A DNA stretch of 64,000 bases from Daldinia sp. FL1419 (taxonomy: Eukaryota; Ascomycota; Sordariomycetes; Xylariales; Hypoxylaceae), in assembly GCA_025201765.1 (NCBI GenBank), contig MU623413.1, forward strand, positions 115,285-179,284. The letters run 5' to 3'. Position 1 is the stretch's first letter, and the number at the start of each line of letters is the position of its first letter. Below the pieces are notes generated by a model. It was given only the letters and a program-made list of their open reading frames with translations. It was not told where the DNA came from and did no database searches. The position numbers and the translations under genes are program-made. Shown in pieces: positions 1-11,892 of this stretch.

Positions 1-25
1 CACCGCTACTTCTCGAGCCGCGACC

Positions 26-1030
26 ATGTTCCCCACTCCGGCCAAAACGCCCAGGAAGCAACCCGACGAAAAGTCTCAGGCTAATGTTCGTGCGATTGCA
101 CGCAGTCTATTCTCCGAGACCGATGCTATTGCAACTCCTAAGAAGAGGAAGTCTAAAAAGTACACCGGTCTCACATTGGATAGTTTCACTGCTGAAAATG
201 TCGATGAGCCCATCGAGATATTTACCGATACACGCGACCGCATCCCCGAGGCAGATGATACCGCCGCTAATCCTTTCTACGAGAAGCAGCCTGCATCGCC
301 TTCGGTGGAACCCAAGTCTCCCAAGAAGCGAAGCCAAGGCAAACTGATCTCCGTCCCTGGCGAAGGCAAACTGCCCCTCGACGAGGTCCTACAACGAAAA
401 GACGGCATTATTTATGTCTTGTAAGTGATTATCTCATCATCATAGTAATCCCCTCCCCCTATTTAAATCAAAGTATACTAACGCCTATGTAGCCGAGGAA
501 AGAAGATTTTCCGCAAATTTTCATCCAATGAGGATGTAAATTCGGATGGAGAGGACAGCCAGAATGAGGAAGCGGAGCTCAGCGGCGCTAAGAGCCATGA
601 GCGACTACGTCCGCTAACCCGCTCGTCCGTCAAACCACGTCTACTCTTCCCAACCAAGGGTAAGAACGTTGCCAAGCCGACCACAGACGATGAGGAAGCT
701 GCTACGGATATCGAAGATCATATCTTTAAGGATGTTGAAGAGGAGGAAGAAATTGAAGCTCCCACGACTCCTACTGCTAAAGTCTCCAAGAAGCCAGCTA
801 CCCCGGTTGCACCCAGATTCGCCCCGGCTTCTCCCCCTAGCACAGTTCGAACTCGACGCACTACCGCTCTCCAGGCGAATCCCACGGAACCACCTTTAAA
901 GGTCACCAAGTCGCGCAGCCCCTTCGATGGCTGGCGTCGCTCTAAGAGCCGAGCTACCGCCCACGGTCAGAAGCGAGAAGGCGAGGAGTTGGCCAGGTCA
1001 AACGAGTCGTCGAAGCGCCAGCGTGCTTAG
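26..1030 (+). CDS. Basic, low-complexity nuclear-type protein of unknown function
   Basis: Two exons, 26-420 and 493-1030, give 310 residues. The intron starts GTAAGT at 421 and ends TAG at 492, and the frame continues across it as ...IIYVFRGKKIFRKF. I do not recognise a named family. The protein is disordered-looking and basic, with several S/T-P-x-K sites of CDK type (TPAK and TPRK in the first 12 residues, TPKK near 38, SPKK near 98) and short KKRK-like basic stretches. Acidic runs lie in the middle (EEEEE near residue 220). The best ordered piece is the segment around the splice junction, GIIYVFRGKKIFRKF, and a second motif, SPFDGWRRSKSR, lies near the C-terminus. These suggest a nuclear, cell-cycle-phosphorylated protein, which is inference only. 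The gene lies at the window edge, so its promoter is not visible. The call as a real gene is fairly sure; the function is unknown. Confidence 0.72.
421..492 (+). other. Spliceosomal intron of the first gene
   Basis: 72 nt from GTAAGT to TAG. Without removing it the frame stops at TAA four bases into the intron; removing it joins codon TT|C and opens a further 179 codons. Confidence 0.8.
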
Positions 1031-2454
1031 TCGGCAGCCCTGAGCGATACCTTGACTCGTCTGCAGCAGTTGGGAAATCTTAATGGACTCAAACTGCGAA
1101 AGTCTTCTGGTTAAATCTTTTTTTTTGCGTTTCCTTCCCCCCTTTGTGGTTTTGGATGGCAGGCATTCGGCATATTTCGGTACATTTCGGTAGTACAGGA
1201 CTGAAGCAGAAAGCTTGGTTTTATTTCACCAGGAGGTGTTGGGCGTTGTTTCCCATATTGCAAGGGGTTACTTGGTCAAGAAAAGCCACACAGAAAGGGT
1301 CACTATTGCTAGCGAATTGTATCGTTGGACTAAGAATCCAGACCTTAATTGTTACAGGCGACGGGCCTAGATAGTTGGCTTTGCCTCAGAATGAATCGAG
1401 TGTTTTCTAGCAAAATTTTGCGGATTGTTATGGAGCTGGACAGGGGAGGTTTACTTGTGTGACTGGCGGATTGGGCTTTGTGTACTTACTTATTTTATAG
1501 AATCATGTCGCCGAGAGCCCAATGTGGTCTACTCTACTTGTACTTTGCATTGTTTTTGCAGTCTAGGTTAGTAACACATCGCTTCCCGATGTTTATGGCC
1601 AATATGGAAACGTCGCCGGTATTTCAAACTACTAGTAATGCATACATCACTTCAATTGAATTCGAGCACAAGGATGGCGTGAACACCTTGGTTGCTGTAG
1701 ATAAATCAATCCATTGTGATTAGATATATTCCTCTCTTTAATGTGCCCGATGTCCAAACCACCCACTACGTAGTAGGATCCGTAGAACGAGCGTGCTAGC
1801 TCATTACGAATAGATGCAATTCTCATATCAACTAATTTTAGACAATATAGCAATCTTACGTGCATGACGTATAAATCTTCGATGCAGCTACCTATATTTA
1901 CCTAACCTAGGTACATGCCTCCTAACCTCAGGTACTAATAGCCCGACTTCGAGACCCGCATACATGTTCGTCATACCAGAAATTACCTTCTAAGATAGAA
2001 GGAACCCTTTAGGTACATCCATGCAACTACCTACCTACCTGCCTACCTAAGATGGTTACGAAGGCAACTAAGCAGCTACGGCATGTAAAACCCAAGGGGA
2101 ATCGCACTAAAATATTAAGGTATTAGATTTCCAAGGTATCACGTCATGTAGCGGATTCGTGATATAAACCACCTTAAGGCTTAATGAAGGTGCAATTCCT
2201 TTGCCCCGCCCCCGCCTAAATTTCACATTTCAACCTGTGCACAAGAAAGTACCTACACTTTCAATGTTTGCATCTTTCCCGTTGTCGGAGCCATTTGAAC
2301 TTTCAACTAGGTACCTACTTATTATTAAACTTTTTAAATTTCCCATAAAATATCCCTTGGATCAGTCAATCTTAAGAGTTAGGAAGATCTAGTTTTGTTA
2401 CAACGGTCATCTGTATTCTTAGCAACTCCAATTGATCTCGGAATTTTATATAAA
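1031..2454. other. Intergenic region with ACCTACCT runs
   Basis: No convincing gene. It holds the presumed 3' UTR of the first gene and, around 1890-2050, several TACCTA/ACCTACCT microsatellite pieces of the kind scattered through all intergenic parts of this window. The short open frames here show no codon or domain pattern. Confidence 0.5.
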
Positions 2455-2520
2455 TCAAAGTCAAAGTCAAAGTCAAAGTCAGCGTCAACTTCAACGTCAA
2501 CGTCAACGTCAACGTCAACC
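2455..2520 (+). repeat. Hexanucleotide tandem repeat in the 5' leader of the PBY1-like gene
   Basis: Eleven consecutive 6-bp units: TCAAAG four times, TCAGCG, TCAACT, then TCAACG four times and TCAACC. The array ends 26 bp before the ATG at 2547, so it probably lies in the 5' UTR. A similar hexamer array (TCCCAG) lies upstream of the sirtuin gene at 21.49 kb. Confidence 0.85.
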
Positions 2521-2546
2521 ACAAGACTCCAAAAGAATATTTTATA

Positions 2547-5263
2547 ATGCATATATTAGTGACCAACGACGACGGTCCGCCGTCCCCAACCTCATCACCC
2601 TACGTACATAGTCTAGTTCGCGAGCTTCAAAGACGAGGACATACCGTTTCCGTCTGCTTACCACATGCTCAACGTTCCTGGATTGGGAAGGCCCATATGA
2701 TCGGCCAGACCGTAAAGCCTCTATACTATCGACCCTCTGCGACTTTCGATCCGTTACCCAGCGCTACTTCGCAATCCCAGGGAACCGTATACACACGCCC
2801 AAGCAAAGACAGGAAAGAAGAAGAATGGATCCTTGTTGATGGAACACCGGCTAGCTGTGCCCAGATTGGCTTACACCATTTTTTCCACGAAAAGGGACCC
2901 GTTGACCTCGTGGTATCGGGTCCCAACTATGGTCGGAATACAACGGCAGTATTTGCCTTGAGCTCTGGCACATTAGGAGGCGCACTCGAAGCTGCTGTAT
3001 GCCGAAAGAAAGCCATTGCGCTGAGCTATGCATTTTTCGCTCGTAACCACGACCCCACCATCATTGATGCTGCTACCCGGCATAGCGTGCGCGTTATCGA
3101 GAAGCTCTATGCTCAGTGGCCGACGGACAAGAGCGTTGACCTATATTCGGTTAACGTGCCACTCGTTGAAGGCGTCGACAAACATAAGACACTCTGGACG
3201 GAGATGCTGCAGAATTATTGGGGCGAATCAACCGTTTGTTTCGAGGAGGTCGAGGGGAGTGTTGGTGATGAGGAAGAAGAGGAGGAGAGAATAAGAGAAG
3301 GGGAAGAAGCAAGTGCATCTATCGGTGTGGACTCGAAGGCGGCTGGCGACGATGGCGAGACAGGACAGACGCGATATCCTCATAGGCATTTTAAATGGGC
3401 CCCAAAGTTTGCTGATGTTTATAAGAGTGTCGAGGAATCCGCACCGGGAAACGATGGGTGGGCGGTGAAGGAGGGTTTCACAAGGTGAGTAAAAACTGGT
3501 ATTCTTTATATCAAGGGTGTCAACAATCATATACATACCCATATTCGTGGCTGAGACTAACCAACGACGCAGTGTAACACCAATGAAAGCTAATTTCTAT
3601 CATACGGCGACGCACCTTCATGGAGAGGAGTTGAAATTGTGAGTTGAGCCTACTGTATTACATTTGGTTTTAGACGAGGGTCGCAGCATTATAGACAGCC
3701 GAAGCTTGCATGGCCGCATAACCGGTCCGTCAGATAGACAAAAAACTTCTTCATCTTCTATATCACATAAAATGGGTGGGCTGTGGTGAAGAGGGTGTCA
3801 GGTATTCTGCAGATATCGAATGCTTGCGGTGTGCGTACATCCTTGATCGCTGTTCTCATGTTATCTTCTCCAGGGATACATCGGATTCCTTAGGGGCGGC
3901 CATGTCTACATCGACTTTGATATATCAACCTAAGCAACACTTTTACGCATTGATTGCCTACGAAGATCCCTATGTCCAGCCACTTATACTCTCTGCCCTG
4001 AAGAAATTCTTCCCTCCCGAGTCGTACACTTTACTCTCGATCCCCGACTCAGTGGCCCAGGGCGAGCCCGCGCCACTAAACAAGCTGCTACCCGAAAACA
4101 GCAACAGTTCCGTCCTCCAAATCACACCCTACGAAGCCATTGACTGGGACTATGTAGACTCGCATACAAAATCATGTATAGTAAATAGCTACATGTTGCG
4201 TAAGGCGCTGATACGCAAGCATTACTTATCGGCAACTGTTGAGCAGTGGGTAGCTAAGCGCCCCGAGTCGGTGTTGAAGACGCACGTTAAAAGGAGCGAG
4301 GCATTCGAACTAGACTATGCCGAATTCCTAGACGATGCCCTTATTGAGGCTTTCGACTTGCGTGCAAGCCTAGAGAAGAATGCAGAGCAGGAGTCGGGTC
4401 ACGAAACCGAGTGGTGGATTCTTAAGCCTAGCATGAGCGATAGGGGTCAGGGTATTCGGTTATTCAGTACGATGGAAGACTTACAAAATATCTTTGACGG
4501 GTGGGAAGAAGACCTACCGGATAGCGAAGATGAAGAAGACGAAGGTAACCATGGTGATGACGCGGTCTCAAATTCCGATCCCGATTCCGAGAGGCGTAAC
4601 GATATTACTACCTCGCATCTTCGTCATTTCGTGGCTCAGCCATACATACACCCACCACTCCTATTGCCCGGCGATAACCGCAAGTTCCACATCCGCACGT
4701 ATGTCGCATGCATTGGCAGGCTGGATGTTTACGTGTACAAGGACATGCTGGCCCTATTCGCGGGTAAACATTACACTGCGCCCGCCACTAACACACCGGC
4801 CGTCGACCTCGAGGCTCATCTGACCAACACGTGCCTACAACGATCAGTAGACGATGGCACAGTCCGGCGATTCTGGGACCTCCCACTCGAGCAGCAGAAG
4901 AAGGTAGACGTGTTCGCGCAGATTTGCGCGGTGACGGGTGAAACCTTCGAAGCGGCGGCACGCGCCATGCAAATGCACTTCCGGCCTTTGGAGAATGCTT
5001 TCGAGCTATTCGGCCTTGACTTCTTGGTCGATGCCAACGGCACCCCTTGGCTCCTCGAGGTCAATGCCTTCCCGGACTTCCGGCAGACAGGTGACGAGTT
5101 GAAGGGACTGGTGCAAGGGCTCTGGGAGGAAGTGCTGAGGCGTGCGGCGGTACCATTCTTAGGGTTTGGGGATGGCTCGGGAGTAGGTGCTGGGGCGGAT
5201 GGGGGCGAGGAGGATAGCACGGAGAGATTAGTGCTCGTTAGAAGGGTGGAGTTGGGGCGGTAG
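2547..5263 (+). CDS. PBY1: PBY1-like protein: SurE phosphatase domain fused to tubulin-tyrosine-ligase (TTL) domain
   Basis: Proposed exons 2547-3484, 3573-3638 and 3874-5263 give 797 residues. The N-terminus is a SurE nucleotidase/phosphatase domain: ILVTNDDG at residues 3-10 carries the metal-binding Asp pair, followed by VSGPNYGRNT and SSGTLGGALEAA. From about residue 345 comes an ATP-grasp TTL-like domain: FYALIAYEDPYVQP, ILKPSMSDRGQGI near 515 (nucleotide-binding Lys), HIRTYVACIG, and WLLEVNAFPDF near the end. The same SurE+TTL order is known from yeast Pby1, a P-body-associated protein, so a role in RNA granules is inferred. Splice motifs are GTGAGT both times, and both junctions restore the frame. 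Odd point: intron 2 is 235 nt, and skipping it would end a stand-alone SurE protein at TGA 3640-3642, so two separate products remain possible. An acidic insert (EEEEE, near 235-250) interrupts the SurE part. Confidence 0.85.
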
Positions 5264-6159
5264 ATGGGGAGGGCAGGATAGAGTAAAAGGGTAGACGGAT
5301 AAAGGGATAGACGAATAGACTACGAAGAGTCTGTCTTCGGTACGATCATGCTTATCCTTGGTAAAAGGTTGATGTTCGTGTGGGCTTAAAGATAGGGCGA
5401 GATTATAGTGAAGCCAAATGCTCTCCAATCTATGGCAGGCTTTGGTCACAATTGCTATATGCAAATAGCATCGCCCGGTATATCTATGTAACACCGTTCG
5501 CAATGGATCTTAAGCTAGTTGTTGAGAAAAGGGGCGATCGCAAGCATTGCAGGTAGAAGAGTACTCACCCTATGGCTACCTCCTAGACAGCAAAGATAAA
5601 ACTATGCCTATATTCGTAGCACGGTCTTAATAGAATCCATAGTCATTTGCACAACCACAGAATTAACTCCTACTGCACGATCGCACCATGGCCGTAGGAT
5701 ATAGTATCACGAGAAGCGGGGACCCTAACTAGCTGCCGAGTCCAAGTGGCACGAGTTGCGCTACATCCATCTAATCTGCATGGCATATATACTCGTTTAC
5801 GTAGCACGCATACGAAAGGCTTGATATGAGTTAGCCTAGGGACAACGCAGATGCAGGTGCCACAGCAGTTTTAGCCATGTGGTGTAACGTGGAAATGGAC
5901 AGACCACAAAGTGTATAGGAAGGGAGGCTACTTTAGTTTTAAGATGACGGGCATATAACTACCGACGTGTCCCTCCCTAGCTGGGAAACGTGCTCTCTGA
6001 TAGGAGGGCACAAGGAGATAGGAGTTTCTAGGTATTGTGGCTATGCTTGCTGATCTTATGAGCTGTTGTCAAGGAGTTGCTGCTAGCTGCGTAAGTCAAT
6101 GCTTTGATTCGAGCATCTCGTTTTCTCCCTCGAGAGGAAAAACTACCTACTTACTTGGA

Positions 6160-6181
6160 TAGGTAGGTAGGTAGGTAGATA
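6160..6181 (+). repeat. AGGT tetranucleotide repeat
   Basis: Five AGGT units in a row followed by AGAT. It is one of the local expansions of the ACCT/AGGT motif common in this genome. Confidence 0.7.
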
Positions 6182-8269
6182 GCTACATATTGTTACTTGG
6201 AGTCTGTATTGATACGCGTTAACTACTAACTAGTCTATCTATTAACTAACTTAATAGCTAGATGAATGGTGGCTATGCTGTTTGTCTTCTCTGGTTAGTT
6301 GTTGCAGGTAGCCAGTCGGAGACGGAGGAGACCGTGTATTCACAAGTTCGTCCGTGTTGAGTTGGGCAAGCGGTGAGGCGCCTCCCAACCTCTTCCTCCT
6401 GGCGTGAAGCGAGCCTAATTAGGATATTGCATAGTTGCTGCCCAGAAACAATTATGAGGCCGCGAAGCCAAGATGCATCATAGCCAACCTTGGAACTTCT
6501 TTGTTCCTACGCTCTTGGCCGTCTTGGTTCATTACCTAGAGCTTTGTACCAAGGTTCTTTGAACGAGGCGAAAAGACGTCGGGTCCTTGATAGACAATCT
6601 CGATATGTTATTACACTTTCCCGACTAATACGCCTAGACCATTGCGTGCTCGCCGGTGCGGTCCTTGGCTTTTTATGTAGGTAGTTTTTCTCGAAGTGCT
6701 ATGGAGAGAACGCGTCGATCTAGCAACGATTGGATGACGGCAGACAAGCCAACTAGTTTAATGAATTGCACGACGGAATGAGACGTCTGACTCGAGACTA
6801 TCGAAGCACTGCCACACGGAGGTGACTAGCACCAGGTGGGATATATGCGTCTTTTAACCCGACACCGCGGCGAGGAGCCAAGGAGATTTGAGATTTCGAG
6901 ATTTTCTGCGGGAGCATAATGTTATCTTGTGCGATGGTGTACGACAGCGTTTGCACCGCCCCACGGATATTGTTTTATGTCGTTTCCTATCCGTTGCGTG
7001 CATGCTTCGTCGGTTTGTTTCAAGGTACCTAGCCTTCTCTGTTTGGCTAGCGATATAGGAAAGGAAGGTATTACATCGCAGAAGGAGGCGCTTGATGAAG
7101 CTAGACGAAGCGACGATGATAGACAAAGGAACCCCCCAGCCTTGGCATACTCTACACTGCAAGTATTTCTAGAATTCCGTAGGTTATTTGCTGTGACTCC
7201 GGTCTGCAGACTTAGTGCGGCATTGCTATGGATCCGTAGATTGACACGATGAACGTTCTCTATATAGATATATATTGCGACCTATCCTTAGTAGGCAAGT
7301 CGAATACAATACGTTGAAGAGTATCTGTATGTGCACGTAGATATATCTCGGGGATGTTATCCAAGTTAAGACTGCCTCCCGAGCCTAATGCCCTATGCCC
7401 TATTTAATATTTTTCGTCGTATCTCGTTTTCTTTACGGCGTGGTTTACATAACGGCTCGCGGAGCTGAAACAGGGAGCATCATATGTTGATAACACGAGG
7501 GACGATATAGAATTTCACAACTGAGCCGCAATTATGCATCAGGGGTCCATGGAAGCCGAGAGCCTTTATGTGCCCGTACATTAAACGGGATAAATATCTA
7601 GGTACACAAGTTGAAAAGAGGAAATCAGATGAATTTTCGGTAGATGCTTATGACGGTGACCAGTTGTAATCCCTCGATAATCCCATGTTAATCCCACGTA
7701 GAGCTTACTGCTACACACCCGACAGATATCCCTTGTCCTGGGAGATACAGAGGATTTGTTAGGATGCTCCGGTCTTTTTGTCGAAACGATTTCATCCGAA
7801 TACACGGGTCGATCGTAAAGGTTTGATGCTGGAGAATGTGCCTTGACAAATCGGCCCCTACACTATGAAAGAAGGTCGAAAATCGAAAATCGGAGATGAG
7901 ATCCCTCATTCCCATTGAGATCTAGGAGGATCTTCTCCCGAGGATCGCTCGCCATAGCCGAAGCTAATTAACTACCTACCTACGTATGCGGTATATCGAC
8001 TACGTATCTAGTGTAGAGCATGATGTAGGCCGGGGCATATTTTATTAGCATTGGAGTGTTATGATGGTTAGCATCTAAGGTTAATCAAAAGGGTCTGGGG
8101 AGCGCGCGGACTGGCGGAAACGCGTCGATAGTTGCAAAATACGCATCCGCCGTTCCCCGTATTTTCACATGCGAAAGCTGTATACGAATTGGGTTAATAA
8201 AGCTACGCGCGCGACAGCGTCAAAGGGCTATAGTAGCGCTTGTTAATGCTGCTTTAAGAGTATCTAAAT

Positions 8270-8284
8270 CCCCCCCCCCCCCCC
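8270..8284 (+). repeat. Poly(C) tract
   Basis: Fifteen consecutive C residues in a gene-free region. Its length in the assembly may be uncertain. Confidence 0.9.
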
Positions 8285-9210
8285 TTAATGCTTACGATAC
8301 GAACGAAACCCCCATGGCCTCTGCTCACCGTTTTTCAACGTTGATGTTTGGAGTCGAAAGAAGCATAGGACAAAGTTACACGAAGGAGTAAAGGAAGAAG
8401 ATATAGACCTACCTAGGTCATGTAGGATGTTATTGAGACTGCATGCAAGCCACTACTCATCCTCCTCTCTATCGACAAATAGGGCTTTAAACACAGGCGA
8501 GTAGGGTAGCATTCTATTTTCACTTACCACCTAGATATGCTGGCACGCAGCGAGAGAACGGAATAAGTAAGTATAGCAAATAGCCTTTCCAATGAAAAAG
8601 GCCCCTGATGTCCCACGTGGACGGTACATACAAGTTGCGTTGTTAAATATGTGCCGCGCCTTATGTAGCCATCCCTATCCTTAGTGATATCAACCTAGGT
8701 AGTAGTTATATTGACGGTATTATTGGTGGTTTGTCTTCCTTTTTGGCTTTTTCTGCGACAACGAGGCTGATATGACTGGCTAGGCTGACTTTGGCCCGTG
8801 ACGTTCTTTTTTCCGGTTTGAGTCAGGATTTGGAGACATTATTTCGCTTGCTTACCAGGTTGGTCAGTCTTGGGTAGAAACGAAAAGACGGGGAGAGATA
8901 GGTGTAATGACGACGATGCGGGTTATGCCCAAACCACAGAAAAAGTGCATGTTGTTCTGTCCCTGAAAAGAGTTGGTTTTGGGGCATCTTGGCTGAACAC
9001 TCGAGACATATTGCCAAGCATGGAGAACGTTCACTAAAGTGGAAGTGTTTAAGTGGAAGTTGGGTCCAACTACCGCCTATCGTAGACTAATGGACTACCT
9101 ACCTAGGTACCTAATGTATGCATTAATGTAGTTATGGGGTAACCAATAGTATGTTTATAGTATGAGACCTAAACCAAGGTTGGAGACTACCTAACACATA
9201 CGTAGAGACC

Positions 9211-9261
9211 GCGAGAAGGAAAAAAAGAAAAAAAAGAAAAGAAAAAAAAAGATAAACAAAA
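9211..9261 (+). repeat. A-rich purine tract
   Basis: About 50 bases of almost pure A/G (GAAGGAAAAAAAG and similar). No gene context. Confidence 0.8.
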
Positions 9262-9510
9262 AGGGTCATCATATCCGGTGGGCTAAATTTGGGAATAAGA
9301 TGATGAGAGAGCAAAAGTCAGTGTTTGCGTTTTTTATTTATTTTAATATCAATATCTTTCGGTGTTTGTTGGTAAGCTGTATGCAAGTAAGAGTTTGCAA
9401 ATTCAAAAGATAATGAGAAATACATGTACTAACTAATTCATACATTTCTGGGTAAAAACAGCCTCGGGAGGTATGAAAGATACTTACTTTAGGGAAGTAT
9501 GGATGTGACC

Positions 9511-9535
9511 TATATATATATATATATATATATAT
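9511..9535 (+). repeat. TA dinucleotide repeat
   Basis: About twelve TA units in a row in the gene-free region. Confidence 0.9.
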
Positions 9536-11187
9536 GATATCTCCTTTAAAAATATATTATTCTGTTGTTGTTATGTTACACAGAAATACAACCTTATGGG
9601 ACTACATAAAGCTCAACTACCTTAACCTACATAGTTCCGACTTGGAAGAGGATCGTTGAATTCTAGATCTTCACTCCCCTCCTGAGTGAGGCAAAAAAAA
9701 CCCCCTCAAAATTTAACAAACAGTTGTTCTATATGATTTAGGTAATGAAAAGAACAAATGGACTTCTTCAGCTTGGATCGAGATGGATCCGAAAAATTAC
9801 GGTGCTCCGATCGTTTTGAGGGTTTCGCTGTTTCCATCTCCACTTTGCACAGCCTCCTTCGCCAAGCCCAAATCCGATTCCTCTAATTCGCCGAATGCTG
9901 CCTTGACTTACCCTGACGAGTAATAACCGACGGTGCTATGGTCAATTTGCATATGCACGTACCATATACCTATTAAATGTATCTTGTGTACCTACCTTAT
10001 CGTTTGTCGAAAGGGAAAAAAAAAACCAGAAAAACCAGCGGGTTATGACATGACGATCAGGCCTTCTTTTTCTTGTCTTTTGTAATTTACCAAGGCTTTC
10101 CGGGGCTTACCAAGACCGACCGCGCGGTTCAGGTTCTGTTGTGCCAAGTGACAATCAATAATGCCAAAGAGTTCTTGTCATGCTGATGCTGATACTACGG
10201 CACCTTGGCGGATGCTGGGAGTTTACCGACATCACTAAGGAGGTAGGTAATACAATGATATGTGCCTGAGGTACCCTGCTGTAGAGGTATGATACCGGAT
10301 CGATGTTTGTCATTCCAATGTTACTATTACAAGGCAATGGATGTAAGAGGTACCTAGGAGGCACCGTCCCGATTTCTTTACAGTCGCGGCAGGTTCAATA
10401 CTACTAGGTCCGTGAAATATCTGCCCGAGCGGTTAGATATATGTACATATAATGTGATAAAGTTAGCAATTAGCTACTAATCTAAATATCACTGACTCGG
10501 GGGTGTAACGATTTACTGATGTAGTGAAGTAAGTATCACTACTTAAGTAGGTAACAAGAGGGAACCTACTTGCGTGGCAGAGGCGACTTATCGAGACTGC
10601 TAATTAGCGCGTTTCGGCCTTGTAGCCTAAGTCGTGACTATGTACCTATTGGACCCTGGAAGGGTATCGTAACACTTCCATCCAATCTAGGTACGCTTGG
10701 TAACTTACCTAGGTACCTACTTAGCTCAATCAGGGACCCCAGCTCTTTTTCTCTATGCGATTAGGTATGGCACGAATGTAGAATGTACCGTACTTACCTC
10801 ACCTTCTTTCAATTGAATACTGCATTTACTTGACTTTCTTCCTTTACCTTACCGCAGCCAACTTTCCTACACTCCTTTTTTTGTTCGGTAGGTTGGATTG
10901 CTACCACCAATCCTCAATAAACCTCTGCCGCCGTTTTAATAATTATACTTGTTTTCTTTGTTAATTATTCATATTCCTTGATAGCCTGATAACCCGCCCC
11001 CCCGGCTAACCAAAAGGTGTAGCTTTGGGACCGTGTGTCAGTACCAAAATTGGCCTCCCTCAACGCCGTATTTATGCTTAGAATTGGATATTGCCTAGCA
11101 ACCTACCTAGGTGACTTTCTTCTTTGACGGCCTTGACTTCTTCTTATCCTAGGAAGAGGCAACTTTAAACAAGTGCTAGTCTTAACA

Positions 11188-11194
11188 CAGCCTC
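11188..11194 (-). promoter_or_regulatory. Possible Crz1-type CDRE core (GAGGCTG)
   Basis: The minus strand reads GAGGCTG, the core of the calcineurin-dependent response element described for yeast Crz1. It lies about 700 bp upstream of a PMC1-type Ca2+-ATPase, a classic Crz1 target. A 7-mer can easily occur by chance, so this is a weak call. Confidence 0.2.
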
Positions 11195-11892
11195 AATTTC
11201 AATCCCCCCCAAACCTTTCATTAGGTGCATATTGCGGCATTCGCTCACGTTCACGTTCCTTACGTGCTATCGGTCAAGACATCTGGGGCCTTCGTTTACC
11301 TGTTACGAGCACCCATACCAGAGACGTTTATTGTTTATAACTATCATTCTTGCGAGGCATCTATTTGTCCCCCAGTGATCCGCTACGGTTCCCTCAATTT
11401 CGGATCGCATTCGTCAATTATTGGTCACTATACCGATTAATTAGATGCTCTAGTGTTTCTGGAAAAAGAAAAAACCGATCAGACAGCTTGGAGACGTCCC
11501 GTTGTTTCGCAACTACCGATTCCCCAGCCAGAGTTACTATTGTGTGGTCGACCACTAGGTTCTGAACACGCCTAAAGGACGAGTAAACAGAAGGCGAATA
11601 CGTGCGCTTTACAGAATATACTTCACTGCGCCCCAGTCCAAGCGGAGACCCCGACCGTGCTTGCATTGGATTTACGAACTTATCAGATAATAATTATCCC
11701 TTGTAACCCGGATTGTCAATTGTCTTGATAGTCCCTTTTCTCAGAGTTTCTATATCGCCGATCTTGCAGTCGATCGATGGCCAATGCTTGTGTGCACACC
11801 TTTCGACCAGCACTTAGATCTTAGCCTCCTGCTGCAAGGTTGCTCAGATTTAACAACTTCTTCCCGACAATTCTTTCACAGACACACGCGTC

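Larger units (their letters stand above)
5264..11892. other. 6.6-kb gene-free region upstream of the Ca2+-ATPase
   Basis: No supported protein or RNA gene on either strand. The open frames are all short and lack recognisable domains. It holds simple repeats annotated separately (AGGT run 6160-6181, C15 8270-8284, purine tract 9211-9261, TA repeat 9511-9535) and many ACCTAGGT palindromes, for example near 8409, 8693, 9105, 10340, 10702 and 11104. The last part, about 10.8-11.9 kb, is pyrimidine-rich and is likely promoter and 5' leader of the ATPase gene. Confidence 0.5.
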
